A stretch of 64,000 bases of DNA, from assembly GCF_013373865.1 (NCBI RefSeq), contig NC_050472.1:8985276-9049275 (forward strand), given 5' to 3'. The position numbers were made by a program, and so were the translations under genes. The DNA comes from Monomorium pharaonis. Lineage: Eukaryota > Arthropoda > Insecta > Hymenoptera > Formicidae. This document shows positions 39,751 through 50,400 of this stretch, in pieces (the first letter of the stretch is position 1; each line of letters starts with the position of its first letter). Below the pieces are notes generated by a model. That model ran no database searches. It was given only the letters and a program-made list of their open reading frames with translations, and was not told where the DNA came from.

Positions 39751-42465
39751 TCAAAGAGGCGTCCTCCGCGCCCTTAGGGTCGGCCCGCGACAACCCCTGT
39801 GGTAGAGGCGGTCCCCCGCCTCCCTCCGGCAAGGGGTCCGCCTCCATGGGTTCATCGGCCGCCGCCGCAGCAGCAGCGGCAGCAGCCCCGCCCAGGACCG
39901 GACCAGAACCCCCGGAAGGACACGCGCGGCCCCCCGCGCCCCCCGGCGCGGCCGCGTCCGAGCGCGCCCCCCGCGCCGGAGGCAGGCCGCCCCGGACCAC
40001 CGGGGCGCCGCACTGCGGACCGCCCACTCGGTGACCACTGGGGCGGCCCGCCTCCGCGCACACGGGGCACCTCACGGGCGCCGTACATCCGGCCGCCCGG
40101 TGCCCCGCCCTCCCGCAGCGGTAGCAGGTGCCGCTCCTGTCCACCCTGCTACCGCACGTGCTTCTGACGTGCCCCCTCTGCAGGCACCTGAAGCACTGCA
40201 GAGGGCGCACGTCCAGGAGCTCCGCCCGCACCCGGAACCAGCCCCCCACCACCAGGCGCCCCCCGTTGACGGCGGCGATCCGGTTCGCCGCCGCCAAGGG
40301 GCATCGCGCCCAAATGGTGAAGAGGCCGCCCGGGGCTCTCCTGGGCTCCCCCAGCTTAACATCCCCCGTGGGACACCCCCCCCTTGTCGGCCAACGCCCG
40401 CACGATCTCGTCGGGCGTGACCGATTCTTCAAGGCCACCCAGCCTAAGCTCGGCCATCTTGACCGGCTGGGTGACCCTGACCCCCTCTCTCCCCTCCAAC
40501 ACCTGGCGGAGTTTCTCCGCCAGGCGGTCGGCTCTGCCCTGTCCGTCTCTGTTGGGGACCTCCAGGAGCAGAGCCCCCGTCTGCGCCCTCCTGGGCCTGA
40601 CCTCGGAGACCCCGAGAGACGCCAGGTCTATCTTCGACCTGGCCTCCCTCATGGTCTCCGCGTAGGCCCCATTCTCGCACGTGATAGTGACCGCTCAGGT
40701 GGCCGGCGACTTCCTCGCCCCACCACCCGGCGCGCGACGCACCACCACGCCGGCGGCGGCCGCCGAAGGGGCGGGGGGCACCGGAACCCCCCGCCCATCC
40801 CCAGCAGCACCGCCCTTATTCTGCCGAACAGCGCCACCCCGGGCCCCCGAGGGGGCGGCGGAGGCGACGCTCGCGTACGAGCGAGTCGCCCCGCCGCCCC
40901 CCCGCGGAACCGGCGCGGAAACCGGGACGGGCCCAGAAGCCCGGCCCCGCCCCCGCCGGCGCGCGGCCACGGACCATCCTTGGTCCGCATTAGGGGCCAC
41001 TCCGCCCGCGCCCGCCGGCCCAGCGGCCCGCGGGCCCCGAGCGGCGGCCCCGACCGTTGCAGCGGGCCCGGGGGCGCCCGCAACCGGGCCCCCCGATTCC
41101 CTGCCGCCCTTCTTCTTTTTCTTCTTTTTCTTTTTCTTGCGGCTCTTGCCGCCGCCCTCACCCGCAGGGGGAGGAGAAGGGGCCCGTGCCGCCTCGCCAG
41201 CGACGGGGGGGGAGGGGCCAGTCCGCGGACGAGCCGCGGACGGCCCACCCCCCCCAACGCCGCCGGGCCGGCGGGCCCCTTGACCCGCGACCGCGGCCGC
41301 CACTTCGGGCCTTCCGGACAGCCATCTTTCAAAGATATCGTCCAGTCGGGCCATGACGGCCGCCTCGAGGTCCACCCCGGCGAGCCTGCGTCCAATTTGG
41401 GCGCTCACGGCTCCCTCGTCCGGGATGTACCTTTCCTTCCCCCCCAGTGTGGGGAGCACGAGCGGAGGGAGCGCGACCAACCCGCCGCCGCCTCCGCCGC
41501 CCGGACCCCCCCCCCGCCACGCCGGTCCCTTTGTCCGGGACTGGCCCGCCCTCGCCCCTTTCCACCAACCGCGGCGGAGAGGGGGGCGGGTCCACATCCA
41601 TCGCCGCGCGTCCCCCGACGCCCGGCAGGGAGAGCCGCACCTCGCGGGCACCCCCGTGCGGGGACGGCGACCTAATCCTGGCGGCCGCCTGTCGCTGCTC
41701 TAGGGGCGGCAGCTCGGTCGCCCTGTCCCGGAGGGCCCGGATCTCGTCCTGGAGTTGGCCGCTCTCTTTCCGAGCGGCCTCCAACTCCCTTCTGAGAGCA
41801 GCCATCTTATCGGCCGCTCTTTCTTCCGGCGGGTTCTGAGCCTGCAGCGACAGCAGCGTAGCACACGCCGCCGCCCTGCAGGTCTCCTCCCGTATTCGCT
41901 TCGCCACGGTGCTTTTGAGGCCTCTCGATATCGTGGTGCATTTTAACACCGCCTCAACACTCGTGGCGACAGCCGCCGCCAAATCGTTCACCGGGGCCCT
42001 CCAATACTCCTCGGCGAACTTCTCCATCATACTGGACCCCTGTTTCCGCAGCTTCTCCGTAAGCCCGGTCATGGGGTCCAGTATGGCCCTCTCCTCCTCA
42101 AGGGCCATTTCCTTGCGGCAGACATCTACCAGGCGCACCCTGGCCTGTGCCAACTGGGCGTAATCGCCAGTGGTGGCAGGTCTGCCCCTCCCTTTTCCTT
42201 TTTCCCCTCCTTCGACGTGGCCTCCCCCGCTCACAGACGGCTCGCCGCCGCTGTCCGACACGATGTCCGAGATCTCGGCCACCGTGGAGACAAGCGACGG
42301 TGCGGGTAAGACGCCTCCCTCCCTACCGCCCTCGGCAGTCTCACCCCGAGCCGCCTTTCTGGAGCGGCCCTTGCCGGCCCGGGACTCGCCCTCCGACCCT
42401 GAGTCTCCGGCCATCTCTCCCATGCGCTTGCAGCGCTTCCCACTTTTCCCTGAACCCAAAGACAT
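39731..42465 (-). pseudogene. ORF1: Gag-like RNA-binding protein, frame-interrupted
   Basis: ORF1 of R1-clade elements binds the element RNA and helps target it. I place the start at the Met in MSLGSGKSGKRCKRMGEMAG; an upstream in-frame Met at 42594 is possible. The N-terminal third has a probable coiled coil (around ALRRELEAARKESGQLQDEI), the middle is Ala/Gly/Pro-rich with a run of Lys residues, and the end carries three zinc knuckles: CFRCLQRGHVRSTC, CYRCGRAGHRAAGC and CPVCAEAGRPSGH. Breaks are a frame change near the poly-C at 41506-41516, an in-frame TGA at 40695 and a frame change near the poly-C at 40376-40384. Three CCHC knuckles are usual for this clade. Confidence 0.82.
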
Positions 42466-43530
42466 AATTAAGAAAAAAATGCAAGGGATCCCACTTCCCA
42501 TCACGGCTCCACCGACCGGGCATGCCCTCACCCGCCCGAGGGCCGACAAGTCGATCCCCGGACGGGGCCCCGAGTTCCCCCGGGGGGCCGGCATATGCCT
42601 CGGGCCGGGGGAATAATCATCCCCGGCACTGGGCTCCTGCCCCTTACTAACCCGCGGGCCGGGGCATCAAGGCCCACGACGTCGCGGGCTTTCAGGGGTC
42701 CCGGGTCTCCGACGTCCCGGGCACCGTGATGGGTGGCGCCACCCGGGGGGCCCCACGGACGGATGGGTCCCAGAAGGCTGCGCCTCCTCCAGGGACTTGC
42801 CCGCCGTGGCGACCGGCACGCTTCTCCTCCGCGGGGCAATGCCCTCCACGGAGAGGGGGCTCCGCCTACCCGCCGAGACGACTTCGAAGGGACGCAGGAG
42901 CCGTCCCGACGGGTTACTCATCCCTCAACGCCGCCAGGCCCAGACCTCGGGTTACCCCGAGCGGCCCCGACAGCCCAGCCCCCGGGCCCCGACCTCGGAA
43001 TAAGTCCGAGCGGCCCCGGGAGCCGTCCCATCCCTTGTTGCCGGGCCCCGACCCCGGAAACGCCCGGGCGGCCCCGGCGACCTCCCCAAACACCAACTTG
43101 CCCCACCCCCACGCGTCAGAGAGAGGAAGTGGGATTCTCCAAATGGAGGGCCCCCCCTCTCCGGCGCTCCCTTCCGGGTTCTCTCTCTCTGGGCCCCCCC
43201 CCAAAGAATCGGGACTCCCCGACCCGGGGGGAGGATAGAAATCCTCCCCTAACGGTGCCGGGTCACCGGGGGTTTGAAGTCGGGGTCCCCATCCCCTACC
43301 AGCGATGGGACTTATCCCCTCTAGCGGGGAGCCCTGGAGGAGTCGCTGGCCTCCTCTTGTGCGGGAACCATCCGGGTCAAAGACCCGAGCGGGCCCCGCA
43401 CCGTGCGCTCTTAGACCCCCAGCGGCCCGCGGCCCGTCTCCCAGGCAGAGAAGTCCACCCGGGATCGGGGCCCAGAGCCACCGGGGAAGCCCTCTCACCA
43501 CGACAAGGTGGCGCACAACGAGAGAGTTAT
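42466..43530 (-). other. 5' UTR of the R1-clade element
   Basis: About 1.06 kb of GC-rich sequence between the TTAGG-type flank and the preferred ORF1 start. Short imperfect repeats of ggccccgacctcgg type are seen near 42950-43080. It should hold the internal Pol II promoter; no motif stands out. Confidence 0.6.
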
Positions 43531-43570
43531 CAACCTAACCTAACCTAACCTAACCTAACCTAACTTAACC
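43531..43570. repeat. Interstitial (CCTAA)n telomere-type tract
   Basis: About seven units of CCTAA, the last one degenerate (cttaaccc). The first ten bases are the right target duplication of the LINE. The tract sits where the related palindrome arm at 23863 has a single CCTAACCC. Confidence 0.85.
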
Positions 43571-43650
43571 CATGACAATATTGGACTTTTATGTTCATCT
43601 CGATTCCTTCTACCTCTTTGAGTGTTGAACCACATGGTCAGAGACATCCT
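43541..43650. mobile_element. Right part of the CAGGGTG-type element remnant
   Basis: After the CCTAA tract, gacaatattggac and atgttcatctcgattcctt match the arm end at 23870-23949, closing with gacatcctgtatata. The remnant is diverged from the palindrome. Confidence 0.72.
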
Positions 43651-43729
43651 GTATATAAAAGTTACAATAAAAAATTTATAGTAAACTGTACTTAATGTTT
43701 TTATCGTATGTTTTTATTTACATATGTAT

Positions 43730-43975
43730 TTCTGAAACAGATCTAAAATAGCAAAATATCCATGATTCTTAAATCTTGTAGAAAAATTGGTGAAAAATTA
43801 CTAAAAAAATCTAGCTTTTATAAAATATGACCAAAAGATACTGAAATAGCCGAAATCTTTTTGAAATAAGTATAACACTGACTGCAATTCTCTAAATATA
43901 ATTTTAAGTATCATTTTATGAAGAAGTCTAATTTTATTTTTTAATAAAATATTTCAAAAATATAAATTACGTTCT
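43730..43975. repeat. Right copy of the diverged direct repeat
   Basis: Partner of 35165-35400, in the same orientation, sharing gaaacag, tctaaaatagca, tactaaaaaaatct and tctctaaatataattt. Subtracting the LINE, the two copies lie only about 0.5 kb apart, so a local duplication that predates the LINE is likely. Confidence 0.68.
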
Positions 43976-44606
43976 TGTACCTTGTATCTTTTAATATAAA
44001 ATCAAAATTTTAAGTTTATAATTTAATAACATTCATCAACTTTCCTTTAGAAAACAATTTTTCTAAATTAAAAACAAAAGTTAAAACATTATGCACGGCA
44101 AATGCAATTTGCTATTTGACGTATTGTTATACTATCTACTAATCCATTAGTATATAGTGTCATCTCACACAATGCAAATTGCAAATATACAAAATTTAAA
44201 CTTGATTGTGTACTGTAGATAAGCAAAACATCCAAATTTCTGTTAAAGTCAGTCTATTTAAAACTTTTCAATACTTGTGACATCTCTCATAGAAAGTGAC
44301 ATCTTATTCATATATATTGAAAATATGCTAGTAGAGTTTTGCATGGTTTAATTATTTGTTCCTAAAACTATGAGATATTGAAAATAATTATTTTGTTTAT
44401 ATAAATAATAAAGGTCTCAAGATTATATTACTTTTCTGAAGGCTTAATTGCATAACATAATAAATTTATTCTAGAAACAAAATTTAAGTGTGACATCTCC
44501 TAACTCACTAGAGATTAAAAACATTTTTGTTACAATATTTTATGCACATGAAATATGAAATAATAAAAAGGTTAAAAAAGTTTTAACTTTTTTGAAAATT
44601 TTATAC
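43976..44606. other. AT-rich PRPF6 intron sequence
   Basis: No gene or clear repeat. The last bases, ATAC at 44603-44606, are the left target duplication of the BEL element. Confidence 0.55.
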
Positions 44607-45190
44607 TGTTTAGGATTCTCGCATACGGTAAATCAAAACTGATTAAATTTATCGCAAGCATTGTTAAGAGTGGGTTGGAAGGATTCTCTTCGCAAAACAT
44701 TGCCAAATAAGGCAATGTTTTGAGAAAAGATTAACTTATCTCACACGCTCCATCCACAACAACAATGAGAGGTGCCACGAGTTAGGCACGCAAAATCACG
44801 GTGCGGCGGAATTCAATAGGCTGATCTCGATCTCTCTTAGTTGTCGTATCGGTCGAAGGCGGAGGTCGTTGTCTCCGACTCACTCGACCGTTAGCCAGAA
44901 CCTTACACGGACGCGTCTTCGCTTTCACGCGAAGTCTCTTTATTTTCGCGCTCTAAGCTCCGCTGATTAATTTCTGCTTTGAATTCCGCTCGCTAAAGGG
45001 TCTCCGATCAACCCATTTGCTTTCTTCAACCTCAAACGCGAGTGTGGTGAAAAGTACACGCAACCACGAAAGTATAACCCCTTTTTTGTTATTTAATTTA
45101 ATTATGTAAATAGTGTGGAACAGTTGAGAAATACAGTTTTTTTTGGTAACTAAACTAGTGTAACCCCATTGACTCTCCCACTCCTGAATA
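44607..45190 (+). repeat. 5' LTR of the BEL/Pao element
   Basis: It opens TGTTTAGGATTC and closes ctcctgaata, lacking a canonical CA end. Near the start, CAAAACATTGCC and GGCAATGTTTTG form a perfect 12-bp stem around AAATAA. The downstream half contains tctctttattttcgcgc, a candidate core promoter region. Confidence 0.93.
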
Positions 45191-45196
45191 AATTTT

Positions 45197-45214
45197 TGGT
45201 CCTTCGAGCCGGAT
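45197..45214 (+). promoter_or_regulatory. Primer binding site matching tRNA-Tyr
   Basis: TGGTCCTTCGAGCCGGAT begins six bases after the LTR. It is the complement of a tRNA ending ATCCGGCTCGAAGGACCA, which agrees with my knowledge of the 3' end of insect tRNA-Tyr. Confidence 0.8.
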
Positions 45215-45273
45215 AGAAGTGCCGGCATCCGCGAGTTCGGGAGTGTCTAGCGTAGTGAGTTCTCCGGTGAGCA

Positions 45274-48200
45274 GTGGCATACGACAGTATGAGTGTCGAC
45301 GTGCAGTCCATAATAGACAGCCAGCAAGAGATCGTGGGACGCATGGCGCGCTCCATGGTCAACCTCCGAAAAATGGGCGAAGCAAACATCACGCTGAACG
45401 CGGTGGAGACCCGCCTGAAGATCCTCGAGCAACTTTGGACGAAGTTTGAGAAACAGCACGACTACATCAGAGCCAGCATGAAGGAGCACTACAAAGAGAG
45501 TGAGTACGCAAGGAATGACATTTGCGATGAAGCTGAAAACACTTACGCAATGCAACGTAGCGCCCTTCTCGAATGCGCGGCTACGTTCAAAGCTGATTCC
45601 AAACCGTCCTCTATCGGAAGTGATCCTACTCAAAAAACCTCGCTGCCACGGATGAAATTGCCGCAATTTTCTGGATCGTATGATGATTGGCCATCCTTTC
45701 GCGATCTCTTCCTCTCGGTGATCGGGGAAAATGCTACACTGTCCAAGGTCGAGCGCCTCCACTACCTTCGGTCGTGTGTCCATGGGCCGGCTGAAAAATT
45801 GATAAGGTCATTGACTGTGACAAACGACAACTATGAACGCGCATGGACTACTCTCAACAATCACTACGAGAATAAGAGAGAACTGATCCGCTCCAACTTC
45901 GCCACGTTTACCGCCGTGCCAAAGATGAAGGGAGAAACCGCTGACGAACTCTATCGTATCCTTAACGCCGTTACCACCGCCGTGAACGCTCAGGAAAGCA
46001 TCAATAGACCAATCAACTCGCACGGGATGGATCTCTTTAACTATTTGGTGGTCGAGCTCTTCGACTCTGGAACACGTCTCGAGTGGGAGTCGTCCACCAG
46101 CGACCTGTCCGAGCCGGCCGATCATAAAACTCTGGTGAGTTTTATGACGCGACGGATTCTCACATTGAACGCTGCGAATCCAAAGGGGGCCACGAAGACC
46201 GCATCCAATTCAACCCGCAATGTAAAGGCTCACCTCGGCAAACAATTCTCAGAGCCCCCACAGTGCCCTCTGTGCAAGGGAAAGCATTCGCTGATGCTCT
46301 GCTCGGACTTCAAGGACAAATCCGCAAAGGATCGAAGAACTTTTGTGGAAACCAACAAACGCTGCTTCAACTGCCTTGGAAATCACCAAGTCGCGAGGTG
46401 CCAGTCGTCGCGAAATTGCCTTTCTTGCAACGCTCGACACAACTCAATGCTACACGATGCATATGTGCAGGAGAAAACCGCCGACGCCAGTGTTCTGTCA
46501 GCCGTGCGCCACACTGACAACCGCAAGGCGACCCTACTCGCCACAGCACGAGTAATGGTCGCCGACCGCTATGGGGAGCCGCACGCAGTGCGTGCTCTCA
46601 TCGACCAGGGATCTGAAGTATCCATTATCTCAGAAGCCCTGGTCCAACAACTCCGCCTACCTCGCTCGAGAACCACCGTTACCATTGTTGGAATCGGAGG
46701 AGCTCACTCGGGCTCAACCAAGGGAAAGGTTGCCCTCGACATCACATCGCAAATCACTGGCGCCCACCTCGCCGTTATCGCGTTCGTGCTGCCGCGCCTC
46801 ACTCTTTACCAGGGTTCGTCAGCTCGGCATGGTCACAACTGGGCCCACATTCAAGGACTTCCCTTGGCGGATCCTCAATTTGCCGACCAGGATAAGATCG
46901 AACTCCTTCTGGGAGCTGAAATTTGCGCAACAATCCTTGAAGAGGGACTCCGCCGAGGCGAACCGCGTATGCCGATCGCTCAGAAAACGTCACTGGGCTG
47001 GATATTATCCGGCGGCAGTGAGATATCCGCTCTTCAGGGTCACTGTCGCTCACTGCAATGCACCATTGACGATGAGCTCGCCAAATTAGTGCAACTCTTC
47101 TGGGAGCAAGAGAAGGCACCCGCCGCTCCCGCCGCGCTCACACCTGATGAAGAGAGGTGTGAAAACTTCTTCGTGCGCACCCACAAGCGCACGACCACCG
47201 GAAGATACATGGTGAGGCTGCCGTTCGCCACCGCACCGACCTCACTGATGGAAACTCGAACGCCAGCCGAACGACTGCTTCTCACCATGGAGCGAAAGGG
47301 CAAGCGGGATCCTCAATTCGGCGAACTGTACCGCACCTTCATGACGGAGTACGCCAACCTGCAACATATGGAGATCAGTGCTCCTGTCAATTCCACTCAG
47401 GTAAATTACCTACCTCATCATGGGGTACTCCGCGAATCAAGCTCCACCACCAAACTTAGAGTGGTGTTTAACGGGTCACAGCGCACGAGGACTGGTGAAT
47501 CCCTTAACAGCCACCTGCTTATCGGTGCTAACCGCTTACCTGCATTATCAGACGTTTTAATGCGTTGGCGATGGCACCGCTACGTTTTCGTTACCGACAT
47601 TGAGAAAATGTATCGACAGATTCTCGTGCACCCTGAAGACAGAGATTGGCAGCGGATCTTGTGGAGAGCTGAAGCTTCACTCCACGTGCGCGAATATCGA
47701 TTAAACACGGTCACGTACGGCCTCGCGTGTGCACCGTTTCTCGCGATCCGCACTCTGCACCAGCTCGCATGCGACGAGGAAGCTCGCTACCCTCAGGGAG
47801 CCGCCTCCCTGCGCCGAGATTGCTATGTCGACGACATCGTTACTGGCGCCGGCACGTTGCATGACGCGAACGCTCTCGTCCGCGAGCTCCGTGAGTTGTG
47901 CATGGCGGGCGGGTTCCCGCTGCGAAAATGGGCCACGAACTGTCCGAGCATTTTGTCAGACCTCCCGGTGGAACACTTGTCGCCAAGCACGCAGCACACT
48001 TGGCAGTCTAACGAACATCTCACACTAGGTCTCCGATGGCAACCAGCAGAGGATACCTTCTCAATTCAATATCATTCGCGCGTTGTCACGACTTTCACCA
48101 AACGGAGCGTTCTTTCGGAAACGGCTCGACTCTTCGATCCATTAGGATGGTTGGCGCCTGTCACTGTTCGGGCCAAGATCCTCATTCAATCCGCATGGCT

Positions 48201-50400
48201 GCGCAACCTCGATTGGGACTCCCCGCTTCCCGCTGCTGAAGTGCAGCTCTGGCGGAGTCTACTCGAGGAGCTGCCGCTTCTTTCACGAGTGCGGCTGCAC
48301 AGGTGGTTGGGCACTGGCGATCCTTCCACCACTAACGAGGTTGAAATCCACGGATTCGCGGACGCCTCGGAGCGAGCTTACGCCGCCGCCGTGTATCTCC
48401 GCGTCCGCCACAGTGACACCATCACTGTACACCTACTGGCGGCAAAGAGTAAAGTCTCTCCGGTGAGGCCGGTCTCAATGCCGCGCCTCGAACTTTGCGC
48501 CGCTGCACTGCACAGCTGTCTCGCGCATCATGTGCGAGACACGTTACATTTGTCCACAGCTCCAATCTACTTGTGGTCTGACTCCACGGTGACCCTACAC
48601 TGGATCCAGGGCCATGCATCAAGATGGAAGACATTCGTAGCTAACCGCGTCTCTCTCATCCAGGAGAGACTTCCTGAGGCACAGTGGAGACACATCGCCG
48701 GACTGCACAATCCCGCCGATTGCGCCTCCCGGGGAATAACGCCTAGTGAGCTCATCGAGCACCCTCTCTGGTGGACCGGACCACCGTGGCTGACTAACGA
48801 CAAGGAAGCTTGGCCTTCGAGTCAGTGTCCAGAAGCTCCGGAGAAATTGCCGGAATCACGCTCCGCAACGCACTCAACAACGACCAAGGCCGTGTCGGAG
48901 CCTGACATGCTTCTTCGTTTTCCAACTCTGCAGCGACTGTTGCGGGTTACAGCGTGGTGCATGCGATGGAGACGACCGCGCACGCACCCACCCCTCACTG
49001 ACGCTGGCTCAATTCAACCAGATGAGCTGGACTCCGCGCTGTATAAGTGGCTCCGTTTACTTCAGGAGTTGCATTTCACCACCGAATTCACCGCGGTTTC
49101 ACGAGGCCGCATGGTGTCCACTCGGAGTTCGCTAGCTCGGCTGAGTCTATTCCTCGACGAGAGGGGAGTGCTGCGAGTCGGGGGGCGACTCAAGCACGCG
49201 ACGCTGTCGAGCGATGAGAGGCATCCGCTCATCGTCCCACCGTCTTCCTGGATCGCCAAACTCATCGTGGACTCCTGCCACCGAAGATCACTGCACGGGG
49301 GAGTGCAATTGACCTTAGGATTGCTTCGGCTCCGGTACTGGCTGCCTCGAGGACGAGCGATCGTCAAACACTGGCTCCACAGGTGTGTGACCTGCACACG
49401 ATGGCGTGGATCCACTCCGCAGCCACCCATGGGCAACCTCCCTCCAGGAAGAGTGACTCCAACACGTCCGTTCCTCCGAACCGGAGTCGACTATGCCGGG
49501 CCGATCAGCATTCGCACCACAGGAGGCCGTGGCTACAAAGCACGCAAAGCATTTATAGCAGTGTTCGTGTGCCTTTGCACTCGAGCTACTCACCTCGAAG
49601 TCGTCTCCGACTATACCACGGAGGCATTTCTGGCGGCGTTCCGTCGCTTCACCTCGCGCCGAGGCCTCTGCGAGGCCGTCTTCTCGGACTGTGGTACGAA
49701 TTTCGTCGGCGCCGACAGGGAGCTCCGAGGGATGTTCCGCGCGTCCACACACGCGGGCCGATCCATTGCTTGCGCTGTCAATGCACAGGGAATCAGATGG
49801 CACTTCAATCCCCCCGCCGCACCACACTTCGGAGGCCTGTGGGAAGCGGCAGTAAAATCCGCTAAACACCACCTCCGTCGGGTGATTGGCGATTCAACCT
49901 TGACATTCGAGGAAATGAGCACGTTCCTCGCACAGGTTGAATCTTGTCTAAATTCTCGTCCGTTACAGGCATTGTCCGACGACCCTGACGATATCTCGGC
50001 TCTTACACCGGGCCATTTTTTGATAGGCGCCCCGCTGCTAGCCGTGCCTGAGCCCTCCCGGACGAAGGATAAGGAATCCACGCTGTCTCGATGGCACCGG
50101 ATCCAGGCAATGCGCGACCACTTTTGGCAAAGGTGGTCGCGTGAGTACATTCACGGACTCATCGCCAAACCAAAATGGAACAGGCACAGTGTCGCACCCC
50201 AGGTCGGCGACCTGTGCTTGGTTCGCCTCGAGACGACTCCTCCCAGCCGATGGCCGCTAGCTCGGATCATCCGACTACATCCGGGGGACGACGGAATCAC
50301 ACGCGTGGTTACGGTCAAGACGGCTAAATCAGAGCTAGTACGCCCGATCGTACAGATTGTGCCACTGCCAGGAACTCAGGCTGACTCGATAGGCGCGTGA
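45274..50400 (+). CDS. BEL/Pao Gag-Pol polyprotein, intact
   Basis: A single 1708-residue frame encodes capsid, protease, reverse transcriptase, RNase H and integrase, the full machinery for RNA-templated copying and insertion. An N-terminal coiled-coil region is followed by the DUF1759 Gag block (KLPQFSGSYDDWPSFRDLF, about 128-146). Cys/His knuckles lie near 331-395 (CFNCLGNHQVARC), the aspartic protease near 440-450 (ALIDQGSEVSII), and reverse transcriptase near 730-860 with catalytic YVDD at about 851-854. RNase H follows near 1025-1150 (GFADAS, WSDST, HNPADCASRG). The integrase has an HHCC finger (about 1335-1375) and the D, D, E residues in DYAGP, FSDCGTNF and GLWEAAVK, then a DUF5641 tail. 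Start choice: MAYDSM; MSVDVQ five codons later is also possible. There is no env. No stop or frameshift is seen. Confidence 0.95.
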   Translation: MAYDSMSVDVQSIIDSQQEIVGRMARSMVNLRKMGEANITLNAVETRLKILEQLWTKFEKQHDYIRASMKEHYKESEYARNDICDEAENTYAMQRSALLECAATFKADSKPSSIGSDPTQKTSLPRMKLPQFSGSYDDWPSFRDLFLSVIGENATLSKVERLHYLRSCVHGPAEKLIRSLTVTNDNYERAWTTLNNHYENKRELIRSNFATFTAVPKMKGETADELYRILNAVTTAVNAQESINRPINSHGMDLFNYLVVELFDSGTRLEWESSTSDLSEPADHKTLVSFMTRRILTLNAANPKGATKTASNSTRNVKAHLGKQFSEPPQCPLCKGKHSLMLCSDFKDKSAKDRRTFVETNKRCFNCLGNHQVARCQSSRNCLSCNARHNSMLHDAYVQEKTADASVLSAVRHTDNRKATLLATARVMVADRYGEPHAVRALIDQGSEVSIISEALVQQLRLPRSRTTVTIVGIGGAHSGSTKGKVALDITSQITGAHLAVIAFVLPRLTLYQGSSARHGHNWAHIQGLPLADPQFADQDKIELLLGAEICATILEEGLRRGEPRMPIAQKTSLGWILSGGSEISALQGHCRSLQCTIDDELAKLVQLFWEQEKAPAAPAALTPDEERCENFFVRTHKRTTTGRYMVRLPFATAPTSLMETRTPAERLLLTMERKGKRDPQFGELYRTFMTEYANLQHMEISAPVNSTQVNYLPHHGVLRESSSTTKLRVVFNGSQRTRTGESLNSHLLIGANRLPALSDVLMRWRWHRYVFVTDIEKMYRQILVHPEDRDWQRILWRAEASLHVREYRLNTVTYGLACAPFLAIRTLHQLACDEEARYPQGAASLRRDCYVDDIVTGAGTLHDANALVRELRELCMAGGFPLRKWATNCPSILSDLPVEHLSPSTQHTWQSNEHLTLGLRWQPAEDTFSIQYHSRVVTTFTKRSVLSETARLFDPLGWLAPVTVRAKILIQSAWLRNLDWDSPLPAAEVQLWRSLLEELPLLSRVRLHRWLGTGDPSTTNEVEIHGFADASERAYAAAVYLRVRHSDTITVHLLAAKSKVSPVRPVSMPRLELCAAALHSCLAHHVRDTLHLSTAPIYLWSDSTVTLHWIQGHASRWKTFVANRVSLIQERLPEAQWRHIAGLHNPADCASRGITPSELIEHPLWWTGPPWLTNDKEAWPSSQCPEAPEKLPESRSATHSTTTKAVSEPDMLLRFPTLQRLLRVTAWCMRWRRPRTHPPLTDAGSIQPDELDSALYKWLRLLQELHFTTEFTAVSRGRMVSTRSSLARLSLFLDERGVLRVGGRLKHATLSSDERHPLIVPPSSWIAKLIVDSCHRRSLHGGVQLTLGLLRLRYWLPRGRAIVKHWLHRCVTCTRWRGSTPQPPMGNLPPGRVTPTRPFLRTGVDYAGPISIRTTGGRGYKARKAFIAVFVCLCTRATHLEVVSDYTTEAFLAAFRRFTSRRGLCEAVFSDCGTNFVGADRELRGMFRASTHAGRSIACAVNAQGIRWHFNPPAAPHFGGLWEAAVKSAKHHLRRVIGDSTLTFEEMSTFLAQVESCLNSRPLQALSDDPDDISALTPGHFLIGAPLLAVPEPSRTKDKESTLSRWHRIQAMRDHFWQRWSREYIHGLIAKPKWNRHSVAPQVGDLCLVRLETTPPSRWPLARIIRLHPGDDGITRVVTVKTAKSELVRPIVQIVPLPGTQADSIGA

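Larger units (their letters stand above)
35518..43530 (-). mobile_element. R1-clade (TRAS/SART-like) non-LTR retrotransposon, full length
   Basis: An 8.0-kb GC-rich element on the minus strand with a 15-nt poly(A) tail, a 3' UTR of about 0.93 kb, ORF2, ORF1 and a 5' UTR of about 0.9-1.1 kb. It has clean 10-bp target duplications and sits in a short (CCTAA)n tract, in sense with TTAGG. An APE endonuclease, a reverse transcriptase and a C-terminal zinc motif in ORF2, together with a zinc-knuckle ORF1, identify the R1 clade. Telomere-repeat-targeting TRAS and SART belong to this clade, and the target site supports that group. The element looks complete except for frame breaks at homopolymer runs. 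Confidence 0.88.

Noticed and set aside
43531..43570. Chromosome end
   Set aside because: The CCTAA tract is only about 40 bp and unique sequence continues on both sides.
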